NCBI GenBank assembly: GCA_007922225.1
Contig: ML679961.1
Span: forward strand, 78,420,798 to 78,484,797
Direction: 5' to 3'
Length of the DNA stretch: 64,000 bases
Source: Emydura subglobosa
Taxonomy: Eukaryota; Chordata; Testudines; Chelidae
The notes beneath the pieces were generated by a model. The model was not told the origin of the DNA and did no database searches. It saw nothing but the letters and a program-made list of their open reading frames with translations. Below are positions 33,201-45,225 of the stretch, in pieces. Every line of letters starts with the position of its first letter. Position 1 is the first letter of the stretch. A program made the position numbers and the translations under genes.

Positions 33201-34110
33201 ATGATTACAGGAAAATGTTTTTCTTATTATTAGACACCTGACTAGGTCAGGAACTTGGCATGCAAGATATTTAAACAGTATTGTCTTAGGTTGATTGTGG
33301 GAATATAAACAATACAAACATCATGAATTGCACTGTATAAGCCAAAGGCTGACTATAGTTTGCAAAATATTGTAAGTTGTTTGCAGTCCCTTTAGATTTA
33401 TAATTACATTTTATATCTCTAAAATATTTTTAAAGGATTGTCCAATATTTGAGTGTGAAATCCCAATGAGAAGCTACAATAGTTGTTCAAACTATGAGCA
33501 AGCTCTAGGAAGGGAGACAGTGAACATCTCTGTCTGGTGTCTTTGGAGAGCACGAAGGATTATGAACAATGCCTTTCAAGCAAATACCATAATATTAGAG
33601 TGATGGATATTGAGATGATAGTACCAAAACCACCTATTTGCAAAGTCTTTTGAGATACTGCATACTTTGTCATAAGAGTTTTGTGCATCTAGGGAGAAGG
33701 CGTGGTGGGAAGGTCTAATTCCATTTTTTTTTTCATTAGAAGTGCTTTGAATTTGGGCAAATGCAGGCCTGATGAAGACAAATGCACCCCCTTTGAAGTC
33801 AATGGGCGTGCAAAGTCAATAGGAGCTGCACTTGTTTGTATTAAGGATACATTTAACTCATTGTGTAGGTTTTTTTCAGGTATTTTTCATCAGATTGGGA
33901 CCTATTATTGAAGCTATGGAATAGTGCTCTAAGGCCAGAAATATTGCTAATACTTTGTAGTCTTGAACTATAGAGAAACTAATCAGCAATTTTGATGTAT
34001 AGGGTCAATCTAACTACCCTTGAGAACAGAGGAAGTTTCACCATTTACTTCCAGGGGAGAAGAATCAAGCCAAGACTAGATTTATTTGAATTAATTATGT
34101 AGACTGAGAT
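33201..34110. other. Intergenic, no gene seen
   Basis: No exon recognised. A short palindromic remnant near 33787-33830 contains 'ctttgaagtcaatgggcgtg' and 'aaagtcaataggagctgcac'. Confidence 0.5.
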
Positions 34111-34192
34111 TTTCAAAGATGTCTAAGATTTCTGGACATCAAATTCCCAATTGGGAACTGAGCACCCAAATGCCTTAAGCAGCTTTGAAAAT
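34111..34192. repeat. Hairpin element with GAGATTTTCAAAG ends
   Basis: 'gagattttcaaag' at the left and 'gctttgaaaatctc' at the right are inverted copies, with 'attcccaattgggaactgag' in the middle. A related 'attttcaaaa' element is visible at about 47288-47408 and another at 59170-59340. Confidence 0.7.
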
Positions 34193-34637
34193 CTCTCTCT
34201 TCCCCTCCCCCCCCTTCTCTCTCTAATCTATCTAGGACCACCATAAATACAACTGAACTCTTGGTATATTTTAGAGAGCCACAGAAATGCTTTATTATAC
34301 TTCCACTCCTCCCCCAATAATTCCAGCATTCGATATAGATGAATCCTGTAAAATTAAAATACTGTAGAACTATATTTTTTTAACACAGAACCTGAGAATT
34401 ACCATAGTATTTCCAGTCAGAAAATATCTGTGAGTCTTATAAAATTTCATAAGACAGTAAGGTATTGGTGATTTACATATGGAAAGACTATTGATGGACA
34501 TTTATTTAAACTGTTTTTCTTCCATTGTATTGATTTTGACTATCAGGTGGCTGTGCTGATAGTTTTAAAACTGTTCTCATAAAACTAAGAAAGATCTTAG
34601 ATTTTTATGGATCCGCATAGATACTTTTGAATGTGCT

Positions 34638-35302
34638 TGTGATGAGGTACACTCAATCTGAACTGAACAGGAAGGGGTTAACTCCACACTGTGGGCTGAG
34701 GAAGCCTCGCCTCCTCACTCCTACTGGGCATGCTCCAAGTGTAGCAGTGGTATAAAAGGAAGCAGTGCAGCTATCTGGGCTAAGAGGAAGGACATGTAGT
34801 GGAGGTGCCAGCCCAGGAGCTGCTGGTGCACCAGACTGCAGGAGCCTGGGACACCAAGACTCAGGTGGCTGCCCAGGAGCTTGTGGACATCCAATGGAGC
34901 CCAGCGTCACTGGGTGCTGCACTCACTGAGGAATCCAGAGGCCCTGATGATGCCAAGGCTGCAGCTTCAGGAGACACAGTAGGAAGAAGCCTGGGAGGTT
35001 AGCCATTATTCCATGAGTTGTCAGTGTGTTTTGGCTGGATCCCTGCTGACCCAGTGACAGAATCTTCTGCCACTGCCAGGGCCCTGGGCTGGGATCTGGT
35101 GGAGTAGGGAGAAACTGGGTCCCCCTACTCTGGCCATCACACACCCTTAGGTGGTGGCCTACCCTGTTAGTTCCTGCAGACAAGGGTGCACTCGTTGACT
35201 CCAGCTCTTAGGCGCCAGGACTGGCCAGGGACACTTAAGCGTGGGCCAACTACATTCCTCTACCTCCCTACAAGGGGAATGAGGTACCCTTACCCCACAA
35301 CA
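34638..35302 (+). mobile_element. Solo LTR with 5-bp target duplication
   Basis: A 665-bp block starts TGTGATGAGG and ends CCCCACAACA, i.e. 5'-TG...CA-3', and is flanked on both sides by GTGCT (34633-34637 and 35303-35307). A TATA box (TATAAAAGG, 34751-34759) sits 113 bases in, as expected for an LTR promoter on the plus strand. No internal retroelement genes are adjacent, so it is a solo LTR left by recombination between two LTRs. Family unknown: a 5-bp duplication fits Ty3/gypsy and many endogenous retroviruses. Confidence 0.75.
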
Positions 35303-37048
35303 GTGCTATTAGCTTCTTTAAGATTAGTCAGAATTTTCCAACAATGCAGTGATATCCCCCAATATTTATGACAAGAGTTGGCTAGTTACCTATATCTTTG
35401 ACTGATTTAGGTTTTCTTCAATAACTGTTGAAAAAGAGTACTGGATTTACTCCAAGGTACTTAATTTTTTTTTTTTTTCTAGAAAAGTCTGACCACTTTC
35501 AGGGCATGTTACAAGACTCACTTCTTTTATACAGTGGTAAAATTAATGGGGAATTGGGAAAAGAATAAAAAATATCTTTATCCCAATCAGAGGAAAAGAG
35601 CAAAAGACTCATCATGTCCAGATCTTGCTGTGGGACTAGAGACCTAATTTACTTGAGAAGCACTTCGATAGCATGGTGATGGGTGCTATAGAAAATCCTA
35701 AGATACACATACAGATAGGTACGTAAGTTTTTTTTTGTTTGTTTGTTTGTTTGTTTTTTTGGACCCTCTCCTTGTTTTTCAAGGTGGCTGTACCAATAGC
35801 CTTCCTTTATTATGAAAATATTATATTATTGGTAGATATGCCTTGATTAAGGAAAGATATAAAAAAGAATGATGTATTAAATCACCTTCTGCAATCTTCA
35901 GCATGAGTTCACTGCAGTATGTAGCTACACATTACCTACATGCCACTGACACTGGTGTTCAGTGTAGACATAGCCGTTGATGTCAACTGAGTTACTCAGG
36001 GTTTACATCAAGGTAAAGGAGATCAGAATCTGGCCCATATATATTAAACTTTGTTTTAAATTGATGATTTTTTAAGTGTTTTATAATATTTATTATGAAA
36101 TAAACTCAGAAGAACAGATGAGCTACTGTAAATAATGACATCTTTCAAATTTCAGGTTGAGCTACATTACATAGTAAGTAAGTTTGCCTACTTTTAGCAT
36201 AAATACAACATCCTTATGAAAGGTTAAATACATAGCTAACTGGGTCATTGATTATTGTTACCTACTAACCAAATGTTCAGCCACCATGTCAGAAAAAATA
36301 ATGAGCCTTTGCTTCAGAGTGTTTCTCACTCTCTTGGTGGGGCAGGGACCATCTTTTGTTCTATGTACAGTGCCCTCCACAAATGGGGTTCTGATCCATT
36401 AGGACTCCTAGGCACTACAGTAATACAAATAATAGTGTATCCTGTACATGGTGCATAGATAGGGAGTAGACTTCCTTTCACTAACTCTTGTGAAACCTGG
36501 TATTATGCTTTTCTCTATATAAAGAGTAACTGTAGGCTTTCAGTTTAAATGACTTTATTTTAGATTTAAAGAAAACTACAGAGAACAACAAAAAAAAAGC
36601 TTACATGAGAGACAGCAGCGTATCTCCTCCTTTGCAACAGACTGTATCTGAGCTGAACACAATACGACAGTTGATGCCAAAAGACAGTAGTGCTTTAGAA
36701 CAATTATTGTTGCAGGCCCAAGAAAACAAAACCATAATCCATACTTACATAGCCCAATCTATCAACCCCACCTCATTCAAATAATAGGCAAGAACCTTAG
36801 TTGGGCAGGCTGAGTATGTGGACCAATGCCTTAAGGAAAGCCTGTTACTTATTCTGATCTTAAGGGAGGTGAGCAGACAACATTTGGGCAACTCTCTGGC
36901 ATACATGTGACCTTTATCAGAAAGCTTCACGACCTCTACAAAAAGTAGTAGTTCATAATTCAGTTGTAAATGATTAAATTAATTGCTTTTATCTCAGTGT
37001 GCTGAAGTCTGTTTCATTTATAATCAATACAGGGACAACCAACTGACT
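35303..37048. other. Intergenic with simple repeat
   Basis: No gene. (GTTT)n with flanking T runs at 35728-35760. An end of the 'agtgtagacatagcc' MITE family is at about 35957-35972, with 'gtagctacacattacctac' upstream of it. Confidence 0.5.
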
Positions 37049-37575
37049 CACATAGTCACATAGAAATATAGATATTGGAACACTCATCCATCCAGTCCAG
37101 TATCATGTGGTTTAAACGGAATACTTCAAAAGAAGGTGCAATGCTGCATTGTGGACCTTGACAAGCGTGCAGTACTATAGCATGGGAAAAATATCTTCCT
37201 GACTTTATGAAATACTATACTAAAGGGAAAATGCAATACTGGAGCCTGGGAGACATCTCTTTTGGACTTTGTGCAATTCTAAGGAAGGTTTTGCCAGCAT
37301 AGACCACATGATATTAGACTTGATGGACCAATCTGCTCCAGAGCAGAGAGACCTAAATTCCTACACGTTCATCTGAGTTATGAATAGAGTAACAAAGCTG
37401 CTTTTCTATTCTTTAAATATCTAACACTGCTTTTAATCAAAATATTGAGAAGGTTTAATTATTGCCTCTGACAGTGAGTTCTATAATTTTTGTTGTGTAA
37501 AAAAAAAAAATTATTTTTTATCTATTATAAATGTATTATCTTTTAATTTCCTTGAATGACTTCTTGTAATATGGG
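37049..37575 (-). mobile_element. Degraded CR1-type LINE fragment, minus strand
   Basis: The left end 'cacatagtcacatagaaata' and 'ccatccagtccagtatcatg' resemble the antisense CR1 3' end. Further right, 'ctctgacagtgagttctat' and 'tttgttgtgtaaaaa' correspond to the 'ggcaatgagttccacaggtt...gtgtgaagaaatac' stretch seen in the better copies. It is old and heavily mutated. Confidence 0.5.
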
Positions 37576-38392
37576 AAAAGGTAAACAGGAGCACCTGGCT
37601 GAGCTGCTTAACTCATAGTTGTAAATACCTGTATAATGTTGCTGCTATGCTTCTCTTTTAATGACTAGGAGCCAGATTGGCTTATTTACACAAAGATCTA
37701 TACTAGAGAAGGAGCTGGGATGCTTCACCCCTTGCAGAGCTCAGAGATTGTGCTCCAGAGATTGTACCACCTTTGAGAGGTGCAAAGTATTTCTACCTGT
37801 CCATGCGTCCTGTTCAGCTGACAGTGTGGGGGTGCAGTTGCCCGTGTTCCACCTCTTCCCTGCCCATTTTGGGATGGTATGCATGGCTAGGGACATACAG
37901 AGGGAGCAGATCCTGAGCTCCAGAGTGAAGGGACAACAATTGACCCTAGTCTTTGAGCAAGGGAGTATGGTAAGATGAGGCTTCTTTTGATTTTTTTCCC
38001 CTTTCCTGACCTCAGATATTTGCTTAGGGGCTAAAGGATAATTTAGCCCTAAATAAACCTAATCTTTTACATTTCAGAATGTAGAAGACTCCTCTGAACA
38101 CTGCCATGTCTCTAATCATGTCTGTTGCTAACTCAGAGATTCTTCTGATCCTTTTGAAGACAACAAACTAATTAAAACAAGATCTCACTAGAGCCAACAG
38201 ATCTGCTCTCATTTTTTCTGTAGCTTTATATTAAATAAAATGTTATAAACAATAATAAATATTGAGCAAGGAACATTGAAAATTAATCTTTATCACCTAG
38301 CTTGAGATGGGAGCTGCTAAATGTTCGATTAGGGTTTTTGTTATTTTTTTGCTTGATCATCTAAATGAGCATCATAAAAGCCTGGGTTGGAA
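37576..38392. other. Intergenic, no gene seen
   Basis: A 105-codon frame (37661-37978) has no recognisable motif or splice context. I do not consider it a gene. AT-rich sequence otherwise. Confidence 0.5.
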
Positions 38393-38516
38393 ATAGGGTG
38401 ACCAGATGTCCCAATTTTATAGGGACAGTCCCAATACTCGGGGCTTTTTCTTATAGAGGTGCTCATTACCTCCTACCCCATCCCAATTTTTCTCACTTGC
38501 TATCCGGTCATCCTAG
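38393..38516. mobile_element. 124-bp MITE with TAGGGTGACCAGAT ends
   Basis: The left terminus 'atagggtgaccagatgtccc' is an inverted copy of the right terminus 'tatccggtcatcctag'. The direct repeat TTGGAA flanks both sides (38387-38392 and 38517-38522), fitting a target-site duplication. The interior 'ttttatagggacagtcccaa' is characteristic of a MITE I recall as common in turtle DNA. No transposase. Confidence 0.75.
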
Positions 38517-39289
38517 TTGGAAGAGACCTGATAGTACTTGAACTTGATAGGCAATCAAATTCTACTTACATGAATTATGAGCATGTAATTATTTTCACTC
38601 AGTAGGGCAACCACCAAATAGAAAACAAGTAGTAGCTCTGCTGAAGGGAAGCTATGTACACTATTCTCTGCAACCCAGGTAGCTAATGGACAAGGAAAAT
38701 GGAGCCTTCTTAATGGAACTTTAAAATAATACCACATGGAGCCTGTAGGAAGAAATTTTTGTCTTTTGTGAAGTATTAGGGAAAAGGTTGGAGGACAGAA
38801 ATAGGTGTAGTCAGAAAACTATGAAGTGGAAGACAGTAATTCCATGGAAGATAGGGAAGTATTATTTTGTATTCCAATATGGGCAGCCAGCCAGTGAAGA
38901 TTTCTGATAATGGAGGTGAGGTTCTACCAACTTCATGCAAGGAGATGAACTGTGGCTGCCATATTTCTGACAAATGGAAGTCTGGAGAGTCACAAAGGAG
39001 GAGTCAGAGTAGTCAAGTTGAAAAGAGACGAAAGCAGTAGTCTTTGAGTTTGTTATAAAGAATATTATATTCCTGGTACATCTTTGTCTAGCTTTATATA
39101 TTAAAAATAAAAAAATCATTGAATGCTCAGTTTCAAAAACTGAGACATAACATAAATCTCTACTATGACAGAACACTAGTGGCATGATTCAACACAGCAT
39201 GACATCAATGTAAAAAGCCAAAAGTGCAAGATCAACTGTGCAACCGTGCAGTTAACTTCCGCAAAAGTGAAAAAAAAAATCCTTTGGGA

Positions 39290-39750
39290 AGAGGGTTGCC
39301 ACAGGGTGACTGGCCCCCATTAAAGGGAGAGGGGGCCAGTCCCACCTGTGGTATAACTAATTAGCTGCCTCCCAGATTGAGGGGGCAGAACTAAAGAGCG
39401 TCCAGTGATAGTTTAATGGACAGTTGGGCCTTGCAAGAAGGCTGAGAGAACTCAATCTGAGAGTAGAACCACAGGGAGTGGGTAAGGTTTTGATGGAAGG
39501 GCCTAAGAATGGAACCAGCTTGGGGATGAGTGCTGTATTCCAGAGTGACTCTCAAAGTCATTTAGGAAGGGGCTGGGAACAGAGCCCAGGGGATGGGTTG
39601 AAGAGAAGCTCCCAAAAGGAAGAACTTTTTTGGTTGTTGGGACTTTTTAGTCTGTCTTTTGTGACCCTGAAAAGAGTTAAGTCATTTCTAGCACAGAGCA
39701 GTGAGTGGAGAGCTAAGGAGTTCTACCTTGGGGAAGGAAACTGAGGCAGG
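39290..39750 (+). repeat. Possible degraded LTR
   Basis: G-rich block: 'gactggcccccattaaaggg', 'tggtataactaattagctgc', 'agaactaaagagcgtccagt', ending near 'ggaaactgaggcagggag'. Composition and phrasing resemble retroelement LTRs of turtles. I could not define TG...CA ends or a target duplication, so class and borders are uncertain. The 106-codon frame inside it is not considered a gene. Confidence 0.35.
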
Positions 39751-41017
39751 GAGTATTGGCAATGTCATGCCTTACTAGCAGGGAGTGCTATTGGGCAACC
39801 AGGCTATCCTAATCAAGGCCAATCCTGCAAATTGATTTATATGGGACGATCCTTACACCTAGGTGGTGTCTCATTGAAATTGGCTTCATGTAGGCATAAA
39901 GATCTGCCCATGTAAATCTGATTGCAGAGATGAAGACCTGGTTTGTAGGGGTTCAGGTAAATCTTTTATGCAGTTTTGGTTTCCGTGAGTCTTGTATAAA
40001 TCAACCCATGTTTACTCAGAAATATTGTCAAGTTCACTTTAGGACACAAAATTTACATGACCTCTTATATGACTATATATCCATAACTCCTTTCCATCCT
40101 AGCTAATATCTGAAAAACAAGAAAACAACATTCATGATCATTTTTTATTTTTTTTCATTTCGGTGGCAATTTTTCAACTAGCTCAAAATAGTAATCAAAC
40201 TATTGCTTACTGGTGCAAGATATCAGAGTTTTGGTTAAAAACACACAACAAAACACCTAATCTAAACCAATCTGAACTACATTTCAGATTTGTAATGACG
40301 GGTTTGAGGTTTTATTGAAGAAAAAAATCTTACAGCTGAACATCTGAATATTTTTTGGTTTTTAATTTCTGGATGCAGTTTGTAGCAAACAAAAAATAGA
40401 TAAACATAAAGAAAAGAGCCTGGTTTAACTACCTGTGTCACTATGGATATGTGGCCCCTTATGTGGTCCCTGTTTTTGTCTTTTTAACCTTATTCACTGT
40501 GTGAATATGATGCTTTCTATTTTTATTTATATAAATGGAAAGCACCCGTGCACCCTCTAGTGGTTAGCCACCAAACTGATAACACAAAACAGAAAACAAA
40601 TGTTATACAGATAGATATTTCTGTGTTTATTGTGCCACCCAGTGTCTGCTGATTCCTTTAACAGGTGAATTTTTTCAGTTGCCATTCATTCACTTTTCTC
40701 CAACTTTCATCTCTTGCCAGATAAGCTACATTTTCCTGCTTTTGCAGCAATTGGAGTTCCATTTGTCAAAGTAGGGGGTGGTTGTCTTGTTAGTGTATTT
40801 TTTAATTGTAAGAAATTGTGTAACAATAGTCAGCAGCAAACCACTGCAGTAACAATAGTTAAATGTACACACTGCAGTGACAACTGCCAAATTCAAACAA
40901 ACTCAATTTCAATATACAGGACAGATAAAATGTTGTATGCCTAAGCAAAAGATGCAAGACATTAACACAATAAGCAAGATGATTATGTGCCTACTCTGAA
41001 TTAATTAAAATTAATAT
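39751..41017. other. Intergenic, no gene seen
   Basis: AT-rich. No exon or identifiable transposon. Confidence 0.5.
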
Positions 41018-42873
41018 CACATAAGAACATAAGACTGGCCATAGTGGGTCAAACCAATGGTCCATGTAGCCCAGTATCCTGTCTTCTGACAGTGGCCAAT
41101 GCCAGGTGCTCCAGAGAGAATGAACAGAACAGGTAATCATCAAGTGATCCATCCTGTCAGCCATTCCCAGCCCCTGGCAAACAGCAATCCCTGCCTATTC
41201 TGGCTAATAGTCATTGATGGACCTATTCTCCATGAATTTATCTAGTTATTTTTTGAGCCCCATTATAGTCTTGGCCTTTCACAACATCCTCTGGCAAGGA
41301 GTTCCACAGGTTGATTGTGCATTGTATGAAGAAATACTTCCTTTTGCTCATTTTAAACCTGCTGTCATGATTTTATAGACTTCTATCATATTCCCCTTAG
41401 TCATCTCTTTTCCAAACTGAAAAATCCGTCTTATTAATCTTTCCTTGTATGGAGGCTTTTCCATACCCCTAATCAATTTAGTTGCCCTTTCCTGTACCTC
41501 TTCCAATTCCAATATATCTTTTTTTTTTTTTTTTTTGGAGATGGGGTGACCAGATTTGCACACAATATTCAAGATGTGGGTGTACCATAGATTTATAAAG
41601 AGGCAATGAGATATTTTCTTTCTTATTATCTATCCCCTTCCTAGTGATTCCCAACATTCTGTTAGCTTTTTTGACTGCTGCTGTACATTGAGTGGATGTT
41701 TTCAGAGAACTATTCCCAATGACTCCAAGATCTCTTTCTTGAGTGGTAACGGCTAATTTAGACCTCATGATATTATATGTATAATTGGGATTATGTTTTC
41801 CAGTGTGCATTACTTTGCATTCATCAATATTGAATTTTATCTGCAATTTTGTTGGCCAATCACCCAGTTTTGTGAGATCCCTCTGTAACTCTTTGCAATC
41901 TGCTTTGGACTTAACTATCTTGAGTAGCTTTGTATTATCTACAAATGTTGCCAGGTCACTGTTTACCCCTTTTTTTCAGATCATTTATGAATATGTTGAA
42001 CAGTATCAGTCCCAGTACAGACTGCTGGGGGACAACACTATTTACCTCTCTCCATTCTGAAAACTGACCATTTATTCCTACCCTTTGTTTCCTATCTTTT
42101 AACCAAGTACTGATCCAGGAGAGGACCTTCCCTATTATCCCATGACCGCTTAACTTTGCTTAAGAGTCTTTGGTGGGGGTTCTTGCTGGAAGGCTTTCTG
42201 AAAATTGAAGTACGCTATATCCACTGGTCACCCCTGTCAACATGCTTATTGACCCTCTCAAAGAATTCTAGTAAATTGGTGAGGCATGATTTCCCTTTAT
42301 AAAAACAATGGTGACTCTTCCCCAACAAATTGTATTAATCTCTGTGTCTGATAATTCTGTTCTTTACTCTAGTTTCAATCAATTTGCCTGATACTGAAAT
42401 TAGGTTTACCAGCCTGTAATTGCTGGGGTCACCTCTGGAGCCTTTTTTAAAAAAAAAAATCAGTGTCACATTAGCTATCCTCCAGTCATCTGGTACAGAA
42501 GCTGATTTAAATGATAGGTTACATACCACAGGTAGTAGTTCTACAATTTCATATTTGAGTTCCTTCAGAACTCTTGGGTAGATACCATCTGGTCCTGATG
42601 ACTTATTACAATTTAATGTATCAATTTGTTCCAAAATGTCCTCTAATAGCATCTCAGTCTGGGACAGTTCCTCAGCTTTGTCATCTAAAAAGAATGGCTC
42701 AGGTTTGGGAATCTCACACACAGCCTTAACCATGAAGATGGATGCAAAGAATTAATTTAGTTTCTCCAGAATAATCTTCCTTGAGTGCTCCTTTAGCATC
42801 TCAATCATCCAGTGGTCCCACTGCTTCTGATGTACTTTAAAAAAAAATTGCTTACTCTTTGAGTCTTTAGTAA
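41018..42873 (-). mobile_element. CR1 LINE, antisense, 1.9 kb
   Basis: The 3' end is at the left ('ataagaacataagactggcc'). On the minus strand the RT domain is read in pieces: 42733-42335 has NKSSGPDGIYPRVLKEL, VPDDWRIANV and NYRLVNLISV words (RT fingers); 41846-41478 has CKVMHTGKHNPNY, TTQERDLGVI and HPHLEYCVQIWSPH (RT thumb and beyond). Frameshifts split it, and a 20-T run (about 41517-41536) lies in the C-terminal part. It is 5'-truncated upstream of the RT, at nearly the same consensus point as the copy at 18939-20935. Same young subfamily as that copy. Confidence 0.9.
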
Positions 42874-43885
42874 TGATACATTCTGACTCTCAAGGATAAC
42901 TGCATTTGTCATTAGTTTTCATGAAGTAATGATTGAGATGGAGTACCAATGGGTAGCACCCTGATTACCTGGCCATTTCTGCATTGGGCACAATCAGATG
43001 CGCAAAGCTTTGCCACCTGATAATGGTCCCTCAGAGGCCATCTAATCAAATGTGAATTGCTAGGACGGTGTTTTCTCACCACATCCTTTTCGCTCTAAAC
43101 TCTGAGCTGAGCAGTAAAGGAGTTGATTGCATCAGGTCCACCCTTCCTTAGGGCACCCACACAACAGTGTAATCCTCAAAAGATGAAAGGGAGAGTTGGA
43201 GTTTCTGGTCTCTTTGGGCCGTCAGACAGAGACGGAACGAAGGGAGACGGGGCAGTTTGTCACAGTTTACGTGCCTAAGGGCCCCGAGTGACCTTAGGCG
43301 ACCGTGCGTAGGAGAGCGAGACACTCCCTACCCGGACAGCCCTAGCAGCCAGGCTGGCTGTGGCTGGCCAGGCAGACGAAGGATGGAGGTGCGGGAGGAA
43401 ACAAGCAAGCAGCAGGCTGGGAAGGGAAGCACCAGGCGATCCAGACACTTGGCCGCCTCGGGGCAAATCTCCTGCGTCCCGCCAGCGCTGCCTGCTGCGG
43501 CCGATGCACCCGCCCGGCCAGGGACGCGCCGAGCTGCGGGGCGGGGAGATCCACGGGTTCGGGGCCCTCCAACAGCTGGGGGAGGAAGCGGCACGGAGAA
43601 GGCGGGGGCGCAGAGCACCGGGCGCTGCTGGGGCGGGGAGACACAGCGACCGGGGGCTGCTTCCTTGGGAGGCCGCCGGCCGGCCGGGCCGTGCAGGGCG
43701 AGGAGCGAGACGGAGGAAGCCCCGCCACCCCCACCTGTCTACTAGCCGAGGCTGCGGTGGGGAGCGGCTATAGGCGGCGGCGGCGGCTCCTTCCCGTCTC
43801 ACCCTCGAGCCTGCGCACTAGAAGCTCCTTGGCGTTGGCCCCGCTCGCTTGCCGTCCCTTCCCGGCATGCCCCCCGAGTGGAATC

Positions 43886-43897
43886 TGCGCGTGCGCA
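43886..43897. promoter_or_regulatory. LTO1: NRF1-type palindromic site
   Basis: TGCGCGTGCGCA, one base from the NRF1 consensus TGCGCATGCGCA, lies 75 bases upstream of the LTO1 start codon, within the CpG island. NRF1 commonly drives housekeeping genes for mitochondrial and translation functions. Binding is inferred from sequence only. Confidence 0.5.
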
Positions 43898-43971
43898 CAG
43901 GGCGCCAGGGCCGGCCGGAGGGACCCTCGCTCGGGTCCGCAGTTAATTTCTGACAAGAGACGCGTTGCGCC

Positions 43972-44039
43972 ATGGAGGAGGCGGCTGCCGCCGCCGCCGC
44001 CACGGATATGTTTGACGCTATCGTGATGGCTGAGGAGAG
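43972..44039 (+). CDS. LTO1: LTO1 coding exon 1 (ORAOV1)
   Basis: LTO1 partners YAE1 as the adaptor that brings the ribosome-recycling ATPase ABCE1 to the cytosolic iron-sulfur assembly machinery, and so supports large-subunit biogenesis and translation. Exon 1 encodes residues 1-22 and two bases of Arg23: MEE, seven Ala, then TDMFDAIVMAEE, matching the conserved vertebrate DIFDAIVMADE start. ATG 43972 has a strong context (G at -3, G at +4). Donor is AG|GTGGGA at 44040. The Ala run comes from GC-rich GCN repeats and makes the N-terminus longer than in human (143 against 137 residues in total). Intron 1 (44040-45685) carries a SINE-like remnant and a large inverted repeat. Confidence 0.92.
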
Positions 44040-45040
44040 GTGGGAGCCGGCGGGGGGAGGGTCTGCCGTCCCTGTCGGGGCTCCGCGCGGTGTCGGCGCA
44101 GGGCGAGCGGGGGTAGGTGCATTGTCAGCGGGGCCCTTGGGGGGAGGGGGAGAGGAACAGCCCGCTCTGCTCCGGGGGCGAGGCCCCCCGCGGTTGCAGG
44201 CAGGGCGCGACGCGAGCCCCGTTCGCGTGACGACGGCCGGGCCGGCGAAGTGAGTTTGGTGCCTCCTCTAGTAATTTGGGACTCGTCTGGAAGGAAGCCG
44301 CCGTCAGCTGACCGGAAGTGGTTAGTGGCGTTGTTATGGTAACGCTCCGCCGTCAGCTTCTCAGCGCCCTCCGGGCGGGGCCGAGAGAGACTCTGCCGCG
44401 GAGGTCCGGCTGCGCGCGGGGCTGTGGCCGGTTCTGTTGCAAGGGGCCTACCCCAGGTGGGTGAATAACAGGCCTGGAAAGGCTGCGGACTGGAGCATGG
44501 AGCCGGCCCGGGGAAGGCGCGAAGGCTGCCCCTTCCCTTGGCGCGAGAGTCGGGGGCGGGGCTCGTCAGCCCTTGGCGTGCGAAGCTGGAGGCAGCCGTC
44601 AGCCTGCCCGCCGCGGGGCTTGGCTTTGACAGACCGTCCCGCTCCCGTGTGACCGCCGTCCCGTGTTAAACCCTGCTGTGAAGAGCAGCTGGGCCTGCCT
44701 GCCAGACTGGCTGCTCCGCAGAGTCCGATCATGCGGCGAGATTTCCCAGCGCTCGCCACGTTGTTTGGGAAGGTGCTGTAAGGAAGACGCTCGTCTATGC
44801 GTTGCCCCTCGCTTGTGTGATCAGAAGATCCACTGAGGGGGAAATGTTTTGAATACATAAATTAGTAAAAAAAAAAAAAAAAAAAACCTCTCTTCCTCAC
44901 CTACCTTACCAAAGCGGGGAGGTGTTGTTTAATATACTTGGTTAAAGAGTCACAGAAATTAAAGATGGAAAATGTTCTGTTATATCATCCAGTTTCCTTG
45001 CAAATGCAGGCTGGAGAGAGAGAGAGTGCTGCACTGATTG

Positions 45041-45097
45041 GGATGTAAACCTTGGTCTCCATCATTGCAGGCAAGATATTTACTACTGAGCTACCTA
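45041..45097 (-). repeat. tRNA-derived SINE remnant
   Basis: The reverse complement begins 'ataggtagctcagtagtaa', an A-box-like tRNA start (GGTAGCTCAGTGGT), continues 'tcttgcctgcaatgatgg' and ends 'gagaccaaggtttacatcc', a degenerate B box. It lies in LTO1 intron 1. The sequence at 44940-45040 next to it also looks repetitive. Not a functional tRNA gene. Confidence 0.45.
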
Positions 45098-45225
45098 TGT
45101 TATATATGTGAATAGAGTCCTTATGCTTTCTTTTAACACTCATTTCTGACGGTTCCCCCTTTAGATATCCCTTTCCTTTCCTCAGCCTTTCTTACCAAGA
45201 CATCAACTGCCTCACAATACCACTG

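Larger units (their letters stand above)
43200..44760. promoter_or_regulatory. LTO1: CpG-island promoter of LTO1
   Basis: About 1.5 kb of GC-rich, CpG-dense DNA in an otherwise AT-rich window, centred on LTO1 exon 1. There is no TATA box near the start codon, as expected of a housekeeping promoter. The long open frames on both strands here (up to 175 codons) are by-products of low stop-codon density. Upstream transcripts in the opposite direction are possible at such islands, but nothing supports a gene. Confidence 0.85.

Noticed and set aside
34799..35002. 67-codon plus-strand frame as a gene
   Set aside because: It lies wholly inside the solo LTR and has no family resemblance.
39424..39744. 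106-codon frame as a gene
   Set aside because: It sits in a repeat-like block, lacks splice context and motifs, and has biased G/A composition.
43257..44026. Long open frames on both strands (up to 175 codons) upstream of and overlapping LTO1 exon 1
   Set aside because: They overlap each other in several frames within a CpG island, where stop codons are rare; residues are low-complexity Arg/Pro/Ala/Gly with no known domain.
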